From Flavobacterium panici (GTDB taxonomy: Bacteria; Bacteroidota; Bacteroidia; Flavobacteriales; Flavobacteriaceae), in the NCBI RefSeq assembly GCF_903819335.1, contig NZ_CAIJDE010000056.1, positions 21,353 through 85,352 of the forward strand: a stretch of 64,000 nucleotides of DNA, read 5' to 3'. The notes beneath the pieces are model-generated. The model was not told where the DNA came from. It made no database searches and saw only the letters and a list, made by a program, of their open reading frames with translations. Below are positions 8,729-17,015 of this stretch, one piece after another; the first letter of the stretch is position 1; the number at the start of each line of letters is the position of its first letter. The translations under genes and the position numbers were made by a program.

Positions 8729-9409
8729 TTATATCTCAATTGTGTCGCCAATTTTAGGTAAATAAAGATTGAGATTTGCGTTTTTAAAATCACTTAAAGC
8801 TTTTTCATGATCCATTTTAATGAAACCAAAAGTATCATAATGAACGCCTAAAATTTTATCAACTTCAACCAGTTTTGAAGCCTCAATTGCTTCTTCAACT
8901 CCCATTGTTAATCCGTCGCCAATTGGGAAAACGGCGAAATCAAGTTTAGTAAACTTCGGAATCAGTTTCATGTCTAAAGTCAACGCCGTATCGCCGCTGT
9001 AGTAGAAATTTCCATCAACGGTTGTGAGTACAAAACCAGTTGCAATTCCGCCATAAGTTCCATCCATAAAACTGCTCGGATGCTGTGCAATCACACATTT
9101 TACGGTTCCAAAATCAAAACTGAATTTTCCGCCCGGATTAATTGGATGTGCATTTTCGATTCCGTTTTTTAAGAGCCAGTTGTAGATTTCAAAATTCCCC
9201 AAAACCTTTGCTCCGGTGTTTTTTGCAATTCTTTCCACATCCAGAATATGATCGTAATGCGCATGCGAAATAAAAATATAATCGGCCTTTATTTCGTCGA
9301 CATTAATGTGTTTTGCCAATTCGTTTGGCGTAATAAAAGGGTCGAAGAGAAGATGTTTTCCATTTGCAAAAACAGAAAAACAAGAATGTCCGTAATAAGT
9401 GAGTTTCAT
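8729..9409 (-). CDS. Metal-dependent hydrolase, UPF0173 (metallo-beta-lactamase fold)
   Basis: The 226-residue protein has the binuclear zinc motif H49-A-H51-Y-D53-H54 of the metallo-beta-lactamase fold, the N-terminal TYYGHSCF of UPF0173 proteins, a later ligand segment AQHPSSF and the FYYSGDTALT segment. The C-terminal GVHYDTFGFI supplies the last His. The UPF0173 family is widespread and its natural substrate is unknown. It is transcribed alone. Confidence 0.92.
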   Translation of the reverse strand: MKLTYYGHSCFSVFANGKHLLFDPFITPNELAKHINVDEIKADYIFISHAHYDHILDVERIAKNTGAKVLGNFEIYNWLLKNGIENAHPINPGGKFSFDFGTVKCVIAQHPSSFMDGTYGGIATGFVLTTVDGNFYYSGDTALTLDMKLIPKFTKLDFAVFPIGDGLTMGVEEAIEASKLVEVDKILGVHYDTFGFIKMDHEKALSDFKNANLNLYLPKIGDTIEI

Positions 9410-9492
9410 GATATATAAATTTTAGAATTGATAACAGTTAAGTTGATTAATATCCAAAAAATATACCAGCAGAATTTACCTTAAATATGCTA

Positions 9493-10239
9493 TTATTCTT
9501 CGAATACTTTTTCGGTATCAACAGGATTGTTTTCCTGATACAATTTTTGCCCAATTTTACCTTTATCACCTAATGCGCGCCCTTTTATAAGCCATGCAGT
9601 TCCAAATGCAAAAAGTGCCAGTGCTTCAAGAGCCAGAGTAGAATAAGTAAAAAGTTTTAAACTCTCTGAAACAGGAACCAAAACAATAGAAATCAAAATA
9701 ATATAACCACAAGTTCTGTAAATATTATTTTCGTTTAAAATGCTTTTAGGTGTTTCGATATATTTTTCCTGAGTAATTGTAAAAACATTAATAGCAAGCA
9801 AAGCCAATATCAAAAACAGCACCGCAGCAAAACCGTAATGGAGCCAGCCAAGCCATTTTTCTGTTAATGGAATAATGGTATAGATTTTTTGTGAAACGCT
9901 TTCGGGATTTGTGGGAACAAGCGCCACACCAATTGCCATAATTCCGGCAATATTGGTCAGTAAATTATCATTTTTGAAAATTGATTTATTTCCGTGCCCT
10001 TTATACCGAATCAAAAATAAACCTACAGCAGACAAAGTTCCGGTAAAAATTTCCCTTAAATTGGTATAGTAATAATCGCTGACAGAAGGCTGGATTTTGG
10101 TTTGAAAAAAAGGGATTAAAGAAAAACCAACTAAAAATACAGGCAGTAAAAATCCCAAATAACCTATTGCCCGTCTGATTCTTCGGTACGTGAAAATATC
10201 ATAATTTTCAATCTTTATTTCTTTGGTATCTATTATCAT
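9493..10239 (-). CDS. Multi-pass membrane protein, unrecognised
   Basis: The protein (248 aa) has six or seven predicted membrane helices, beginning with IRRAIGYLGFLLPVFLVGFSL and ending with a basic tail. A patch YYYTNLREIFTGTLSAVGLFL lies after the first helix. I do not recognise the family with certainty. A longer frame can begin at a TTG (10263) that overlaps the upstream gene by four bases, but the ATG at 10239 is the more usual start. It follows the 10260 gene by about 20 bases and is surely cotranscribed with it. Confidence 0.7.
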   Translation of the reverse strand: MIIDTKEIKIENYDIFTYRRIRRAIGYLGFLLPVFLVGFSLIPFFQTKIQPSVSDYYYTNLREIFTGTLSAVGLFLIRYKGHGNKSIFKNDNLLTNIAGIMAIGVALVPTNPESVSQKIYTIIPLTEKWLGWLHYGFAAVLFLILALLAINVFTITQEKYIETPKSILNENNIYRTCGYIILISIVLVPVSESLKLFTYSTLALEALALFAFGTAWLIKGRALGDKGKIGQKLYQENNPVDTEKVFEE

Positions 10240-10259
10240 AATTTGTAAGCAAGAATCAA

Positions 10260-10628
10260 TCAACTATTATTTTCAGATCTGGTTTCATCAAATCCTGACG
10301 GCCATACTTCATATCTGTTTTTAAATTCTAAAGGAGTTTCCGGCTGTCCCATATTTCCGTAAAATTTATTTACTTCCTGCTCTTTTATCAGCTTTTCCCA
10401 TGTTTCATCGTCCATTGTTTTTTTTTGAAAAGAAGCTAGTTTTTCTGATTCGGGATAATGTTTTCTTTCAATATTTCTGTTAATTCTGATTTTTTGCTCA
10501 GATGTCAGCCTCGCTGAAATTTGTTTCCATATTTCACCAATAGGATTTTTAATTGCTAGTTCAGTCAGATTTTGAATTTCTTCTTCACTTAAATTTTTAG
10601 GAAAATCATCCGGATTAAAATCTTTCAT
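10260..10628 (-). CDS. Hypothetical protein, acidic and soluble
   Basis: A 122-residue charged protein with no membrane segment or signal peptide. The N-terminus (MKDFNPDDFPKNLSEEEIQN) is acidic, and the middle predicts helices. I recognise no family. It is the first gene of a two-gene unit with the membrane protein at 9493, which suggests the two products work together. Confidence 0.65.
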   Translation of the reverse strand: MKDFNPDDFPKNLSEEEIQNLTELAIKNPIGEIWKQISARLTSEQKIRINRNIERKHYPESEKLASFQKKTMDDETWEKLIKEQEVNKFYGNMGQPETPLEFKNRYEVWPSGFDETRSENNS

Positions 10629-10678
10629 ATAACAAAATTGAATTGTTTAAATCTTTTACAATTGGAAATAAAAGTAAA

Positions 10679-11143
10679 TTACTTTCTCGAAAACAAATTT
10701 TCTACAACCCAGGCCGGACCAATTAATAAAAACTGAAGATCTTTTAAGAATGAAGGTTTTTTGCCTTCAATATTGTGTCCGTAGAACTGCCCAATCCAGG
10801 CAATTACAAAAACACCAATTGAGAATGCCCATAACGGAAAAATCTGCCCGATATAATAATTAACAACTAAACAAATTCCTGAAAAAATGGCAATTTTTAC
10901 GGCCATTGCAATCGAAAGTCTAATGTAAAAAACAAGGACAAAAAGCAAAACCACAAAAGCCCAATTTTCGATAATTGGTGCATTTAGTTTTAAAGTATTC
11001 GCAATAATATCACTCGGAATACTCATTAATAAACCAACAATAGAAAAGTAAATTGCCGGAACACAAATATAATGTATGGCTTTGTTTTTTGGGTTTTGGT
11101 GACTTACGGCATATTCTGCAAACCATTGATCTAGTGTTCTCAT
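10679..11143 (-). CDS. DUF962/Mpo1-like membrane protein
   Basis: The 154-residue protein opens with MRTLDQWFAEYAVSHQNPKNK, followed by IHYICVPAIYF, the conserved start of DUF962 (YGL010w/Mpo1-like). It has four predicted helices and the late motif WIGQFYGHNIEGKKPSFLKD. Yeast Mpo1 is an iron-dependent dioxygenase that removes a carbon from 2-hydroxy fatty acids; the His residues in HYICVP and FYGHNIEG are the sort of ligands such chemistry needs. The activity in bacteria is inferred only. Confidence 0.88.
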   Translation of the reverse strand: MRTLDQWFAEYAVSHQNPKNKAIHYICVPAIYFSIVGLLMSIPSDIIANTLKLNAPIIENWAFVVLLFVLVFYIRLSIAMAVKIAIFSGICLVVNYYIGQIFPLWAFSIGVFVIAWIGQFYGHNIEGKKPSFLKDLQFLLIGPAWVVENLFSRK

Positions 11144-11199
11144 TTTTGTGGTTTTAAGGTTAGTTAACGTAAATCTAGTAAAAAAAACCGAAGCTTTTA

Positions 11200-11505
11200 T
11201 TACATCTTAAATCCAACAATAAAAATCGTTATGAGTAACCAAAATAAAGTAGGGAATAAGCCGAGAGCAATCCAAATGAATTTATATTTTATGTTTAAAT
11301 TGAAATCTTTTTTCAAAATAAAAATTAGAAACATAAAAGATAAAACCAAAGAAATAATTTGAAAAGTATAACATGAAATCCAGCCAACATGATAAAGCCA
11401 TCTCCATTTATCAACATATCTAAATTGCTGTGTGCTTTTAGACATTATAAAAGCAGATACAAAAAGCAATATTATAGAAATTGAAAAAGGCTTTAATTTA
11501 TTCAT
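11200..11505 (-). CDS. Small membrane protein, unrecognised
   Basis: A 101-residue, A+T-rich gene encoding three predicted membrane helices with an aromatic segment YVDKWRWLYHVGWISCY between the first and second. It starts 5 bases after the stop of the DUF3754 gene on the same strand, so the two are cotranscribed. I know no family for it. Confidence 0.6.
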   Translation of the reverse strand: MNKLKPFSISIILLFVSAFIMSKSTQQFRYVDKWRWLYHVGWISCYTFQIISLVLSFMFLIFILKKDFNLNIKYKFIWIALGLFPTLFWLLITIFIVGFKM

Positions 11506-11510
11506 TTATA

Positions 11511-12743
11511 TTATTTGGTCACATTATACTCAAAAACATTATCCCATAATTCATCGATTGTGACAAGCGCCTCATTTAGCGGAATAACTTCCCATTTTCC
11601 GTTGGTTTCTATTCCTAAACCAATGCTTTTTAGCTTAAGTAAAGCATCGTTTACATCAAAATCCAATTCAGTATTTAATTGAGAGGCAAACCAAGACTCA
11701 ATTTGAGAATCAAGTTCTTGCGCAGTTAACGGATTTGGGCTTTTATTTAAAAAGGTATAAGCCAAAATAGTTTCTTTTAAAGCTTCTTCTTCAGATGAGT
11801 TTAAAAGAGAATAAAAAGCACCGCTGTTGTTCCCGACATTTTTAAAATACAAACTGTCTGAAAGCATTTTAGAATATCTGATTTTCTTGTTTATGAAATT
11901 ATTGTATTGGCGAAAGCAGTAAGCAGATAAAATTCCTAAAGCAATTAAACCTTGATTTAAAGAAGTTTTGCTGTTTAGTAAATCGATAGTTTCTCCGGTT
12001 TCATAAGCATTGTACATGTTTATTAAGGCGGGAATTACTTTGGCACTTAATAATGAAATACCTCCAAAAACTCCCGGAACCCAAAGTAACAGTTTGTCTT
12101 TTAAAGACATTTTTGGAATTGCATTTGGAAAAATCGTTTCGAGATCGTTTTTAGGTACGCGTTTAAAAATCTTTAAAGCAATTGATCCAGGATCAATTGG
12201 CATTTTTCCCAACTTGACTTTTTTCTGGGTCAAATAATCGGCGTCGCTGTAATTGAGGTAAATAAGGACACGATCATAATATTCGATTTCAACTTCTTTT
12301 TTCCAGAAATAATATTTCTTAACAGTTTCTTTTGCTTTATGATGACCGCGAACATATAATTCGTAATCCTTAAAAGCATGAAAATCAATGGCAAGGTTTA
12401 AGCCTATTAAATCAGATTCTGTAAAAGCTTCTTTTAAAGTTTCCTGATCGATTCTGTAATAATTGCCGCGCTCTAAAACAGTACGCAGCGTTTCTTTAAA
12501 AACAGAAAAATCGCTTTTACCAATAAAAACTTCGCGTTCTTTTTCGCTCAAATCCGGATCATAAAGCGCGTAGTTTTGCTTTAAATTTCGGTTAAGATTA
12601 AAAGATTCATAATGATAATAATGCTCGATAATATCGAATAACTTTTTAAAATCATCAACTTTTTGTCTGTCATCGGCGAAAGCTGCAATTTGCTGTTCGA
12701 GTAAAAATTCTTTATTAAACGGAATATAATGTTCTCGAGTCAT
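11511..12743 (-). CDS. DUF3754 (TMEM143-like) protein
   Basis: The 410-residue protein begins MTREHYIPFNKEFLLEQQI and matches the TMEM143/DUF3754 pattern: a soluble N-terminal half, then SIALKIFKRVPKNDLETIFP, then two close membrane segments (about 225-285) flanking KLLLWVPGVFGGISLL and GLIALGILSAYCFRQY. The C-terminal helical part includes LNSSEEEALKETILAYTFL. The family is found from bacteria to mitochondria and its biochemical role is unknown. It leads a two-gene unit with the small membrane gene at 11200. Confidence 0.82.
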   Translation of the reverse strand: MTREHYIPFNKEFLLEQQIAAFADDRQKVDDFKKLFDIIEHYYHYESFNLNRNLKQNYALYDPDLSEKEREVFIGKSDFSVFKETLRTVLERGNYYRIDQETLKEAFTESDLIGLNLAIDFHAFKDYELYVRGHHKAKETVKKYYFWKKEVEIEYYDRVLIYLNYSDADYLTQKKVKLGKMPIDPGSIALKIFKRVPKNDLETIFPNAIPKMSLKDKLLLWVPGVFGGISLLSAKVIPALINMYNAYETGETIDLLNSKTSLNQGLIALGILSAYCFRQYNNFINKKIRYSKMLSDSLYFKNVGNNSGAFYSLLNSSEEEALKETILAYTFLNKSPNPLTAQELDSQIESWFASQLNTELDFDVNDALLKLKSIGLGIETNGKWEVIPLNEALVTIDELWDNVFEYNVTK

Positions 12744-13141
12744 ATCGATTCAGGGCTTTAATTTGTTTTTTGGCGTGGAATCGCAAAGGTACAAAGGTTG
12801 TAAAAAATTCAACGATTGATTATTATTAAAAGATTTATAAAATTAGAATGCTTAGATATGCAGATTTAAAGACGTTTTACAGGTTTGGTTATTTTGATAA
12901 AAACAAAAGCCGCAAAGATATTTCTTTACGGCTTAGCTCCTTAGGGGAATACATTAGATTATGCGAGGATCAGCTGCATAACTAAATTGTTTATCTATTT
13001 CACGAATAGATGTTTGGCCCATTACATACACTTTGATATAGAAAATCCGGATTTTTCTAACTCTAAGCTTTTGTTTGCTCCTGGAGAAAAAAGCTGGACC
13101 GCTCTTTTTGGTAATATTGATCCAAATTGTTTAATGCATAA
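12744..13141. other. Gene-poor gap
   Basis: No reading frame here is convincing. The only clear element is the hairpin at 12909-12931. The minus-strand frame that continues after the stop of the 13142 gene reads for about 38 codons with reasonable composition, so degraded coding sequence is possible but not supported. Confidence 0.4.
12907..12935 (-). terminator. Hairpin, probable terminator
   Basis: GCCGCAAAGA pairs with TCTTTACGGC (one mismatch) around TATT. On the minus strand it is followed by a T-rich run, so it would terminate transcription arriving from the 13142 gene. Confidence 0.55.
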
Positions 13142-13369
13142 TTATTTACTGCCTATTTCTTTTTTTAATCTATTGGCCTGACTCTCTCTCACGATCTTAT
13201 ATTCGTTGTCAAGCCTCTTATATTCTGCCTTTATTAGATCGCAGATAATGCCCGCACGATCCCCTCGAATTGATTTGCGAATGTAGTCGTAAGAAAAACC
13301 GTGTTTTTCTTTAATAATCTTTAACACATCTTGGTTGTAACTTGGCTTAGATTTTATATTTTTGCTCAT
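13142..13369 (-). CDS. Small putative DNA-binding protein
   Basis: A 75-residue basic protein. Residues 12-45 (VLKIIKEKHGFSYDYIRKSIRGDRAG) look like a helix-turn-helix in which SYDYIRKSIRG would be the recognition helix, similar to small phage-type regulators of Bacteroidota. It is divergent from the frameshifted regulator at 13465, with 95 bases between them, an arrangement typical of a repressor/antirepressor-like pair. The family assignment is by general resemblance only. Confidence 0.6.
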   Translation of the reverse strand: MSKNIKSKPSYNQDVLKIIKEKHGFSYDYIRKSIRGDRAGIICDLIKAEYKRLDNEYKIVRESQANRLKKEIGSK

Positions 13370-13464
13370 TGCTTAATTTGTATTAAAAGTAAGACAAATA
13401 TAGTAAGATATTTCTTAAGAATGAGTATAAATTAGATTATTTCTATAAATAAAAATGAAGCATT

Positions 13465-13858
13465 ATGGCAGAAAATACTATAAACAGGATCAAACAGTAT
13501 TTAGATTACAGAGGTATTAGAGTGGGTGCCTTTGAAAAAGTGGTGGGTATGTCTAACGGTTCTTTTGCGAGCCAGTTAAAACATAATAAAACGATAGGTG
13601 TAGATAAGTTAGAAAATATCTTAAAAAAAATATACAGATATTGATATAGAATGGCTTTTAACCGGCGAGGGAGACATGATTAAACTGAATGTTTTGCGCG
13701 AAAAGGGAGAGGTTTATAAAAAAACAGAAAAGCTTAATGAACACGAAATTAACTACAAGGATCTGGCTGAAGCCAGAAAGGAAACAATTGAAAGTCTAAA
13801 AAAGATTATTCAGCATCAGGATGAACAGATTGCTGCTTTTAAACAAAACAATCAATAG
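13465..13858 (+). pseudogene. XRE-type helix-turn-helix regulator, frameshifted at an A8 tract
   Basis: The frame from ATG 13465 encodes MAENTINRIKQYLDYRGIRV followed by AFEKVVGMSNGSFASQLKHN, a classical XRE/Cro helix-turn-helix. It stops at 13642-13644, just after a run of eight A residues (13623-13630). Removing one A restores a continuous frame that reads YTDIDIEWLLTGEGDMIK, the conserved linker of such regulators, and a C-terminal coiled coil ending QHQDEQIAAFKQNNQ. The intact product would be about 130 aa. The break could be a true inactivation, a phase-variable switch, transcriptional slippage or a sequencing error. It is divergent from the small gene at 13142. Confidence 0.8.
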
Positions 13859-13877
13859 CGTAAAGTACTAAAAAGAA

Positions 13878-13922
13878 AAAGTGAGATTTCTAATCGTTAC
13901 CAGCGATACGAAATCTCACTTT
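13878..13922 (+). terminator. Strong hairpin after the frameshifted regulator
   Basis: AAAGTGAGATTTC (13878-13890) is perfectly complementary to GAAATCTCACTTT (13910-13922), and ATCG pairs with CGAT further in. It starts 20 bases after the stop codon. An open frame from a GTG at 13881 lies over this hairpin and is not a gene. Confidence 0.8.
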
Positions 13923-14103
13923 CTTGTTCCAAAAAAATTGACAAAATTTACAAGTTTTCCTTTCGGAAGACTATATTCTAAAAGAAAAAATTATTCCCTG
14001 CAATTTTACCACTTATTAAAATTCTGGCAACACGTATTTATACCTGTTTTTAGGTTTTTTTTGAGATTCAAAGTTACAGAGGTTCAAAGGGACAAAGATT
14101 TCC

Positions 14104-14571
14104 TTAATTGAGGTCTGATTTTTTTAACTCGATTATCTGCTGAATGTATTGTATTAGGTTTTCTCTTTCTATCGAAAATTGAGCATTTTCACTTTCGGTG
14201 CGAAGGTATAAATCTGCAATAGTTTCGGCATCCATGTTTTTGTTTAGATAATGATCCTGTGCATATTTTATGAGATTTTCTAAAAAAAGTTCTTTTTGTC
14301 TTCCTTTTTCCAGCGTTTCTTCATCGCCATTTTTTATTTTTTCAATTTCAGATTCCGGTAAATCAATAGTGAGGTACGTTATATCTACAGGAACTTTAGA
14401 AAGCATTTCGGGAGTAGTTTTTCCAGAACCATTGCAATAGGCGCAGGGAGCCGGAACCCATTTTAATAGTTTGTTTAAACGCCTGATATCATCCCAATCA
14501 ACAAAACCTTTCCCAAGACATCTGGGACATTGTAAATTTGATTTTTTAAATAGGAAATTAAAAATGGACAT
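14104..14571 (-). CDS. Protein with two DnaJ-type CxxCxGxG zinc motifs
   Basis: The 155-residue protein has two Cys-pair motifs of the DnaJ zinc-finger form, CPRCLGKG (C15, C18) and CAYCNGSG (C43, C46), spaced so that together they can bind one zinc. The remainder is helical and charged, with no J domain. Proteins with an isolated motif pair of this kind often assist protein folding or quality control, but I know no function for this one. It is monocistronic. Confidence 0.7.
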   Translation of the reverse strand: MSIFNFLFKKSNLQCPRCLGKGFVDWDDIRRLNKLLKWVPAPCAYCNGSGKTTPEMLSKVPVDITYLTIDLPESEIEKIKNGDEETLEKGRQKELFLENLIKYAQDHYLNKNMDAETIADLYLRTESENAQFSIERENLIQYIQQIIELKKSDLN

Positions 14572-14849
14572 TTTCTAACAAATTATATTAACATTTCTTA
14601 GTACGCTAAGGTAATTATTTATGTAAGAAAATTATTTTGAATGTGAATTTTTTTTGAAGAATAAGATTTCCTGAAATGAATTTATACTTTTTGAAATTTT
14701 GAAATAGCTGCTTTGTATGCAAAATTGAATTTTAAACATGGATATTAGATAACCCATAAGTAAAAAATGTAGAAAACTGTTTTGAGCTTAATGTTATAAA
14801 TTTGAATAAACATTTTTATAGAGACTATAACATAAAGTATACAATACAG

Positions 14850-15275
14850 ATGGAAAACATACACACAACCAAAATCCAAAATTTCTTTAGAGTTCTATTA
14901 GGGCTTTTTATGATTACAGCAGCGATAGGACATTTTACTTTTCAAAGAGCCGATTTTCAGGCACAGGTTCCAAATTGGGTTCCGCTGGACAAAGATCTTG
15001 TTGTAATTCTTTCCGGAGTTGTTGAAATAGCTTTAGGACTTAGTATGCTGTTTCTAACAAAATATAAAGTATTCGTAGGGATTGCACTGGCGGTGTTTTA
15101 TGTATTGGTTTTTCCGGGTAATATCGCCCAATATTTAAACCAAACTCCCGCCTTTGGACTCGACACAGATCAAGCACGTTTAATAAGATTGTTTTTTCAG
15201 CCTGTTTTGATTTTCCTGACTTTGTGGTCGACTGGGGCGATTGGGTATTTTAGAAAAGAAATTATTCAACACTAG
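14850..15275 (+). CDS. DoxX-like membrane protein
   Basis: The protein (141 aa) has four membrane helices. The first contains FRVLLGLFMITAAIGHFTF and a later one GVVEIALGLSMLFL, which match the DoxX-like family; VFPGNIAQYLNQTPAFGLD follows. A TTG-initiated extension (14802) is possible, but the ATG at 14850 gives the normal family start. The gene ends convergently with the 15262 gene, overlapping it by 14 bases. DoxX-like proteins are small membrane proteins of unsettled function, sometimes tied to redox stress. Confidence 0.8.
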   Translation: MENIHTTKIQNFFRVLLGLFMITAAIGHFTFQRADFQAQVPNWVPLDKDLVVILSGVVEIALGLSMLFLTKYKVFVGIALAVFYVLVFPGNIAQYLNQTPAFGLDTDQARLIRLFFQPVLIFLTLWSTGAIGYFRKEIIQH

Positions 15276-15822
15276 AAATGCCGTATTTAATGTTGCTGTC
15301 TGCAAATATTGATTTTAGCATATCGTACTTTTCATTGCAATATTCGCCAATGCTAAATCTTTTATCGCTCGATTTGTAGTTATTACAGCCAAAACAAATT
15401 TCGAGGTAAGCGACAATTCGATTATTTGAATCGAGAAACATAATAGCATTTCTTGGCATATAACACATCACTTCTGCATCTTCGTGAGGAAGTCTTGTAT
15501 ACGTGAAATTAAAAATAATATCAGATAATTTATTTATTTGCTCTGCACTCAATACAGCAGTTTCATTGTAGAATTCAGATCTAAAAACATCTTTTCCCAA
15601 TACAATTGAATTGATGTGTTTTATTAAACTTTGTCCGGGATATTCATCGGGTTTACCTTTAAAAGACACGATTTTAATTTGCTGAGATTCAGAGAAAGGA
15701 AAACGGAGTAATCTTTCTTTTTCTGAAATATTTTTTATTCTAATACATTTCCCATTATCATAAGTAGATTGCGAAAAAGAATTTTGAACCAGTAAAAGTA
15801 TTAGAAACAAAAAATTCCTCAT
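15262..15822 (-). CDS. Exported protein of unknown function
   Basis: A 186-residue protein with a short signal peptide (MRNFLFLILLLVQNSFSQ), so periplasmic or secreted. It has a C-terminal part with several Cys residues (EICFGCNNYKSS and the late GEYCNEKYDML), and the segment VMCYMPRNAIMFLDSNNRIVAYLEICFGC suggests a beta-rich fold. I recognise no family. Its 3' end overlaps the convergent DoxX-like gene by 14 bases. Confidence 0.65.
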   Translation of the reverse strand: MRNFLFLILLLVQNSFSQSTYDNGKCIRIKNISEKERLLRFPFSESQQIKIVSFKGKPDEYPGQSLIKHINSIVLGKDVFRSEFYNETAVLSAEQINKLSDIIFNFTYTRLPHEDAEVMCYMPRNAIMFLDSNNRIVAYLEICFGCNNYKSSDKRFSIGEYCNEKYDMLKSIFADSNIKYGISSVE

Positions 15823-16117
15823 TTTTTTTTAAATGTTTTTAAAACGAAAATAAAATTTATAAATGTAACTTTTGAGGTTTTTGAAGAATTTAAAAAACGG
15901 AGATAAAATAAGAGTTCAGGATCTCATTAAATTCCTTACTTGTTAAAACAAAAAAATCTTTTTAGTGAGGTATTGGAAGTGTTTTATCTGATATAAATTG
16001 AAAGTCACTCATTAACCATTTAAAAGATTCTATTTGTGGCAAAATTGGTTTTAATAATTTAAATCGGTGTGAAAGTCTAGTTTATCTGTGTGTTCAATTA
16101 TCCAATTCATTTGTTAA

Positions 16118-16570
16118 TTATTTAGCCTGAAAAGGTAGCATATAAGAGCTTCTTACGATTCTGTTATTTTGTTTTGCGGGAGTCCATTTCATAGCTTTTA
16201 GCGCTTTGGTAAATTCTTTTGTTAATTCAGGACTTTTACTGTTTAAAACTTTAATGTCGCTTAAACGTCCGTTTTTTTCAATTATAAACTCAGCAAATAC
16301 TTTTTGAGAACCTTGTTGTTCGAGTATTTCTTTACTGATTTTAATTTTATTTTCGAGAAAAACAAAAATGGCCTTTTCACCACCCGGATATTCAGGATTT
16401 ACTTCAACTTTACCAGCAATAAATACATCTTTATCATAATCAATTACGACCTGATCTATTTTTTCATATTCGTCAACGGTTTTGGTTTCTTCGCGATTTA
16501 CTTGGTTTTCGGTTTGGGCAAATGAAATTGTGGTGATTAGTAGTGTGAATAATAAGATTAGGTTTTTCAT
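16118..16570 (-). CDS. TonB C-terminal domain protein (energy transducer-like)
   Basis: The protein (150 aa) begins MKNLILLFTLLITTISFAQ, a signal peptide. Residues about 60-150 form a TonB C-terminal domain, with EYPGGEKAIFVFLENKIK, then VFAEFIIEKNGRLSDIKVL and ALKAMKWTPAKQNNRIVRS. It lacks the N-terminal membrane anchor and proline-rich spacer of a true TonB, so it is an exported stand-alone domain, a common form in Bacteroidota. A longer frame reaches 16684, but the ATG at 16570 is the one with the signal peptide. Confidence 0.82.
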   Translation of the reverse strand: MKNLILLFTLLITTISFAQTENQVNREETKTVDEYEKIDQVVIDYDKDVFIAGKVEVNPEYPGGEKAIFVFLENKIKISKEILEQQGSQKVFAEFIIEKNGRLSDIKVLNSKSPELTKEFTKALKAMKWTPAKQNNRIVRSSYMLPFQAK

Positions 16571-17015
16571 TTTTTTTTGGATTTTGGGGTTGTTTTTTGG
16601 TAATGCTAATGTAAGGATTTTGTGTTTTTGTGATGGGTTTTGCAGAATAAAAAAAAACGTAAAAGTATAGTAAGGAATTTGCATTTTTTTATGCGAATTA
16701 TTGAATCAGATGAATAGAAAGATATATTATTTCTAGTATAATGCAGAATCTTGGTATCAATTTTTTTTCATTGTGATCATGATTAATTGGATTTCTATAT
16801 TAAATATTAGGATAGGTAAACTATAAATTCTAGTTTATATTTTGAATAAGTTTAAACAGGTATTTATACTTGTGTGAGATTTTTTTAAAAGTTATATGTT
16901 TGTTGTCTAGAAAGTTATGGGTTGTGTTGGTGTTTATGATAAGCTAGTTTATATCATTTTATCAGCAACTTATATATAATTAATTTAAAGCTCATTATTA
17001 GCAATTCTATGTTTT
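16571..17015. other. A+T-rich intergenic region without recognised features
   Basis: This 445-base gap separates the divergent TonB-like gene and the 17016 operon. I see only A+T-rich, T-run sequence that could hold both promoters; no structured repeat or gene is supported. Confidence 0.5.

Noticed and set aside
12987..13181. Open frame of 64 residues on the plus strand
   Set aside because: It starts with TTG, overlaps the minus-strand gene at 13142 and resembles no known protein.
13881..14111. Open frame of 76 residues beginning with GTG
   Set aside because: It starts inside the strong hairpin that terminates the frameshifted regulator, and its composition (Phe/Lys-rich) is that of A+T-rich non-coding DNA.
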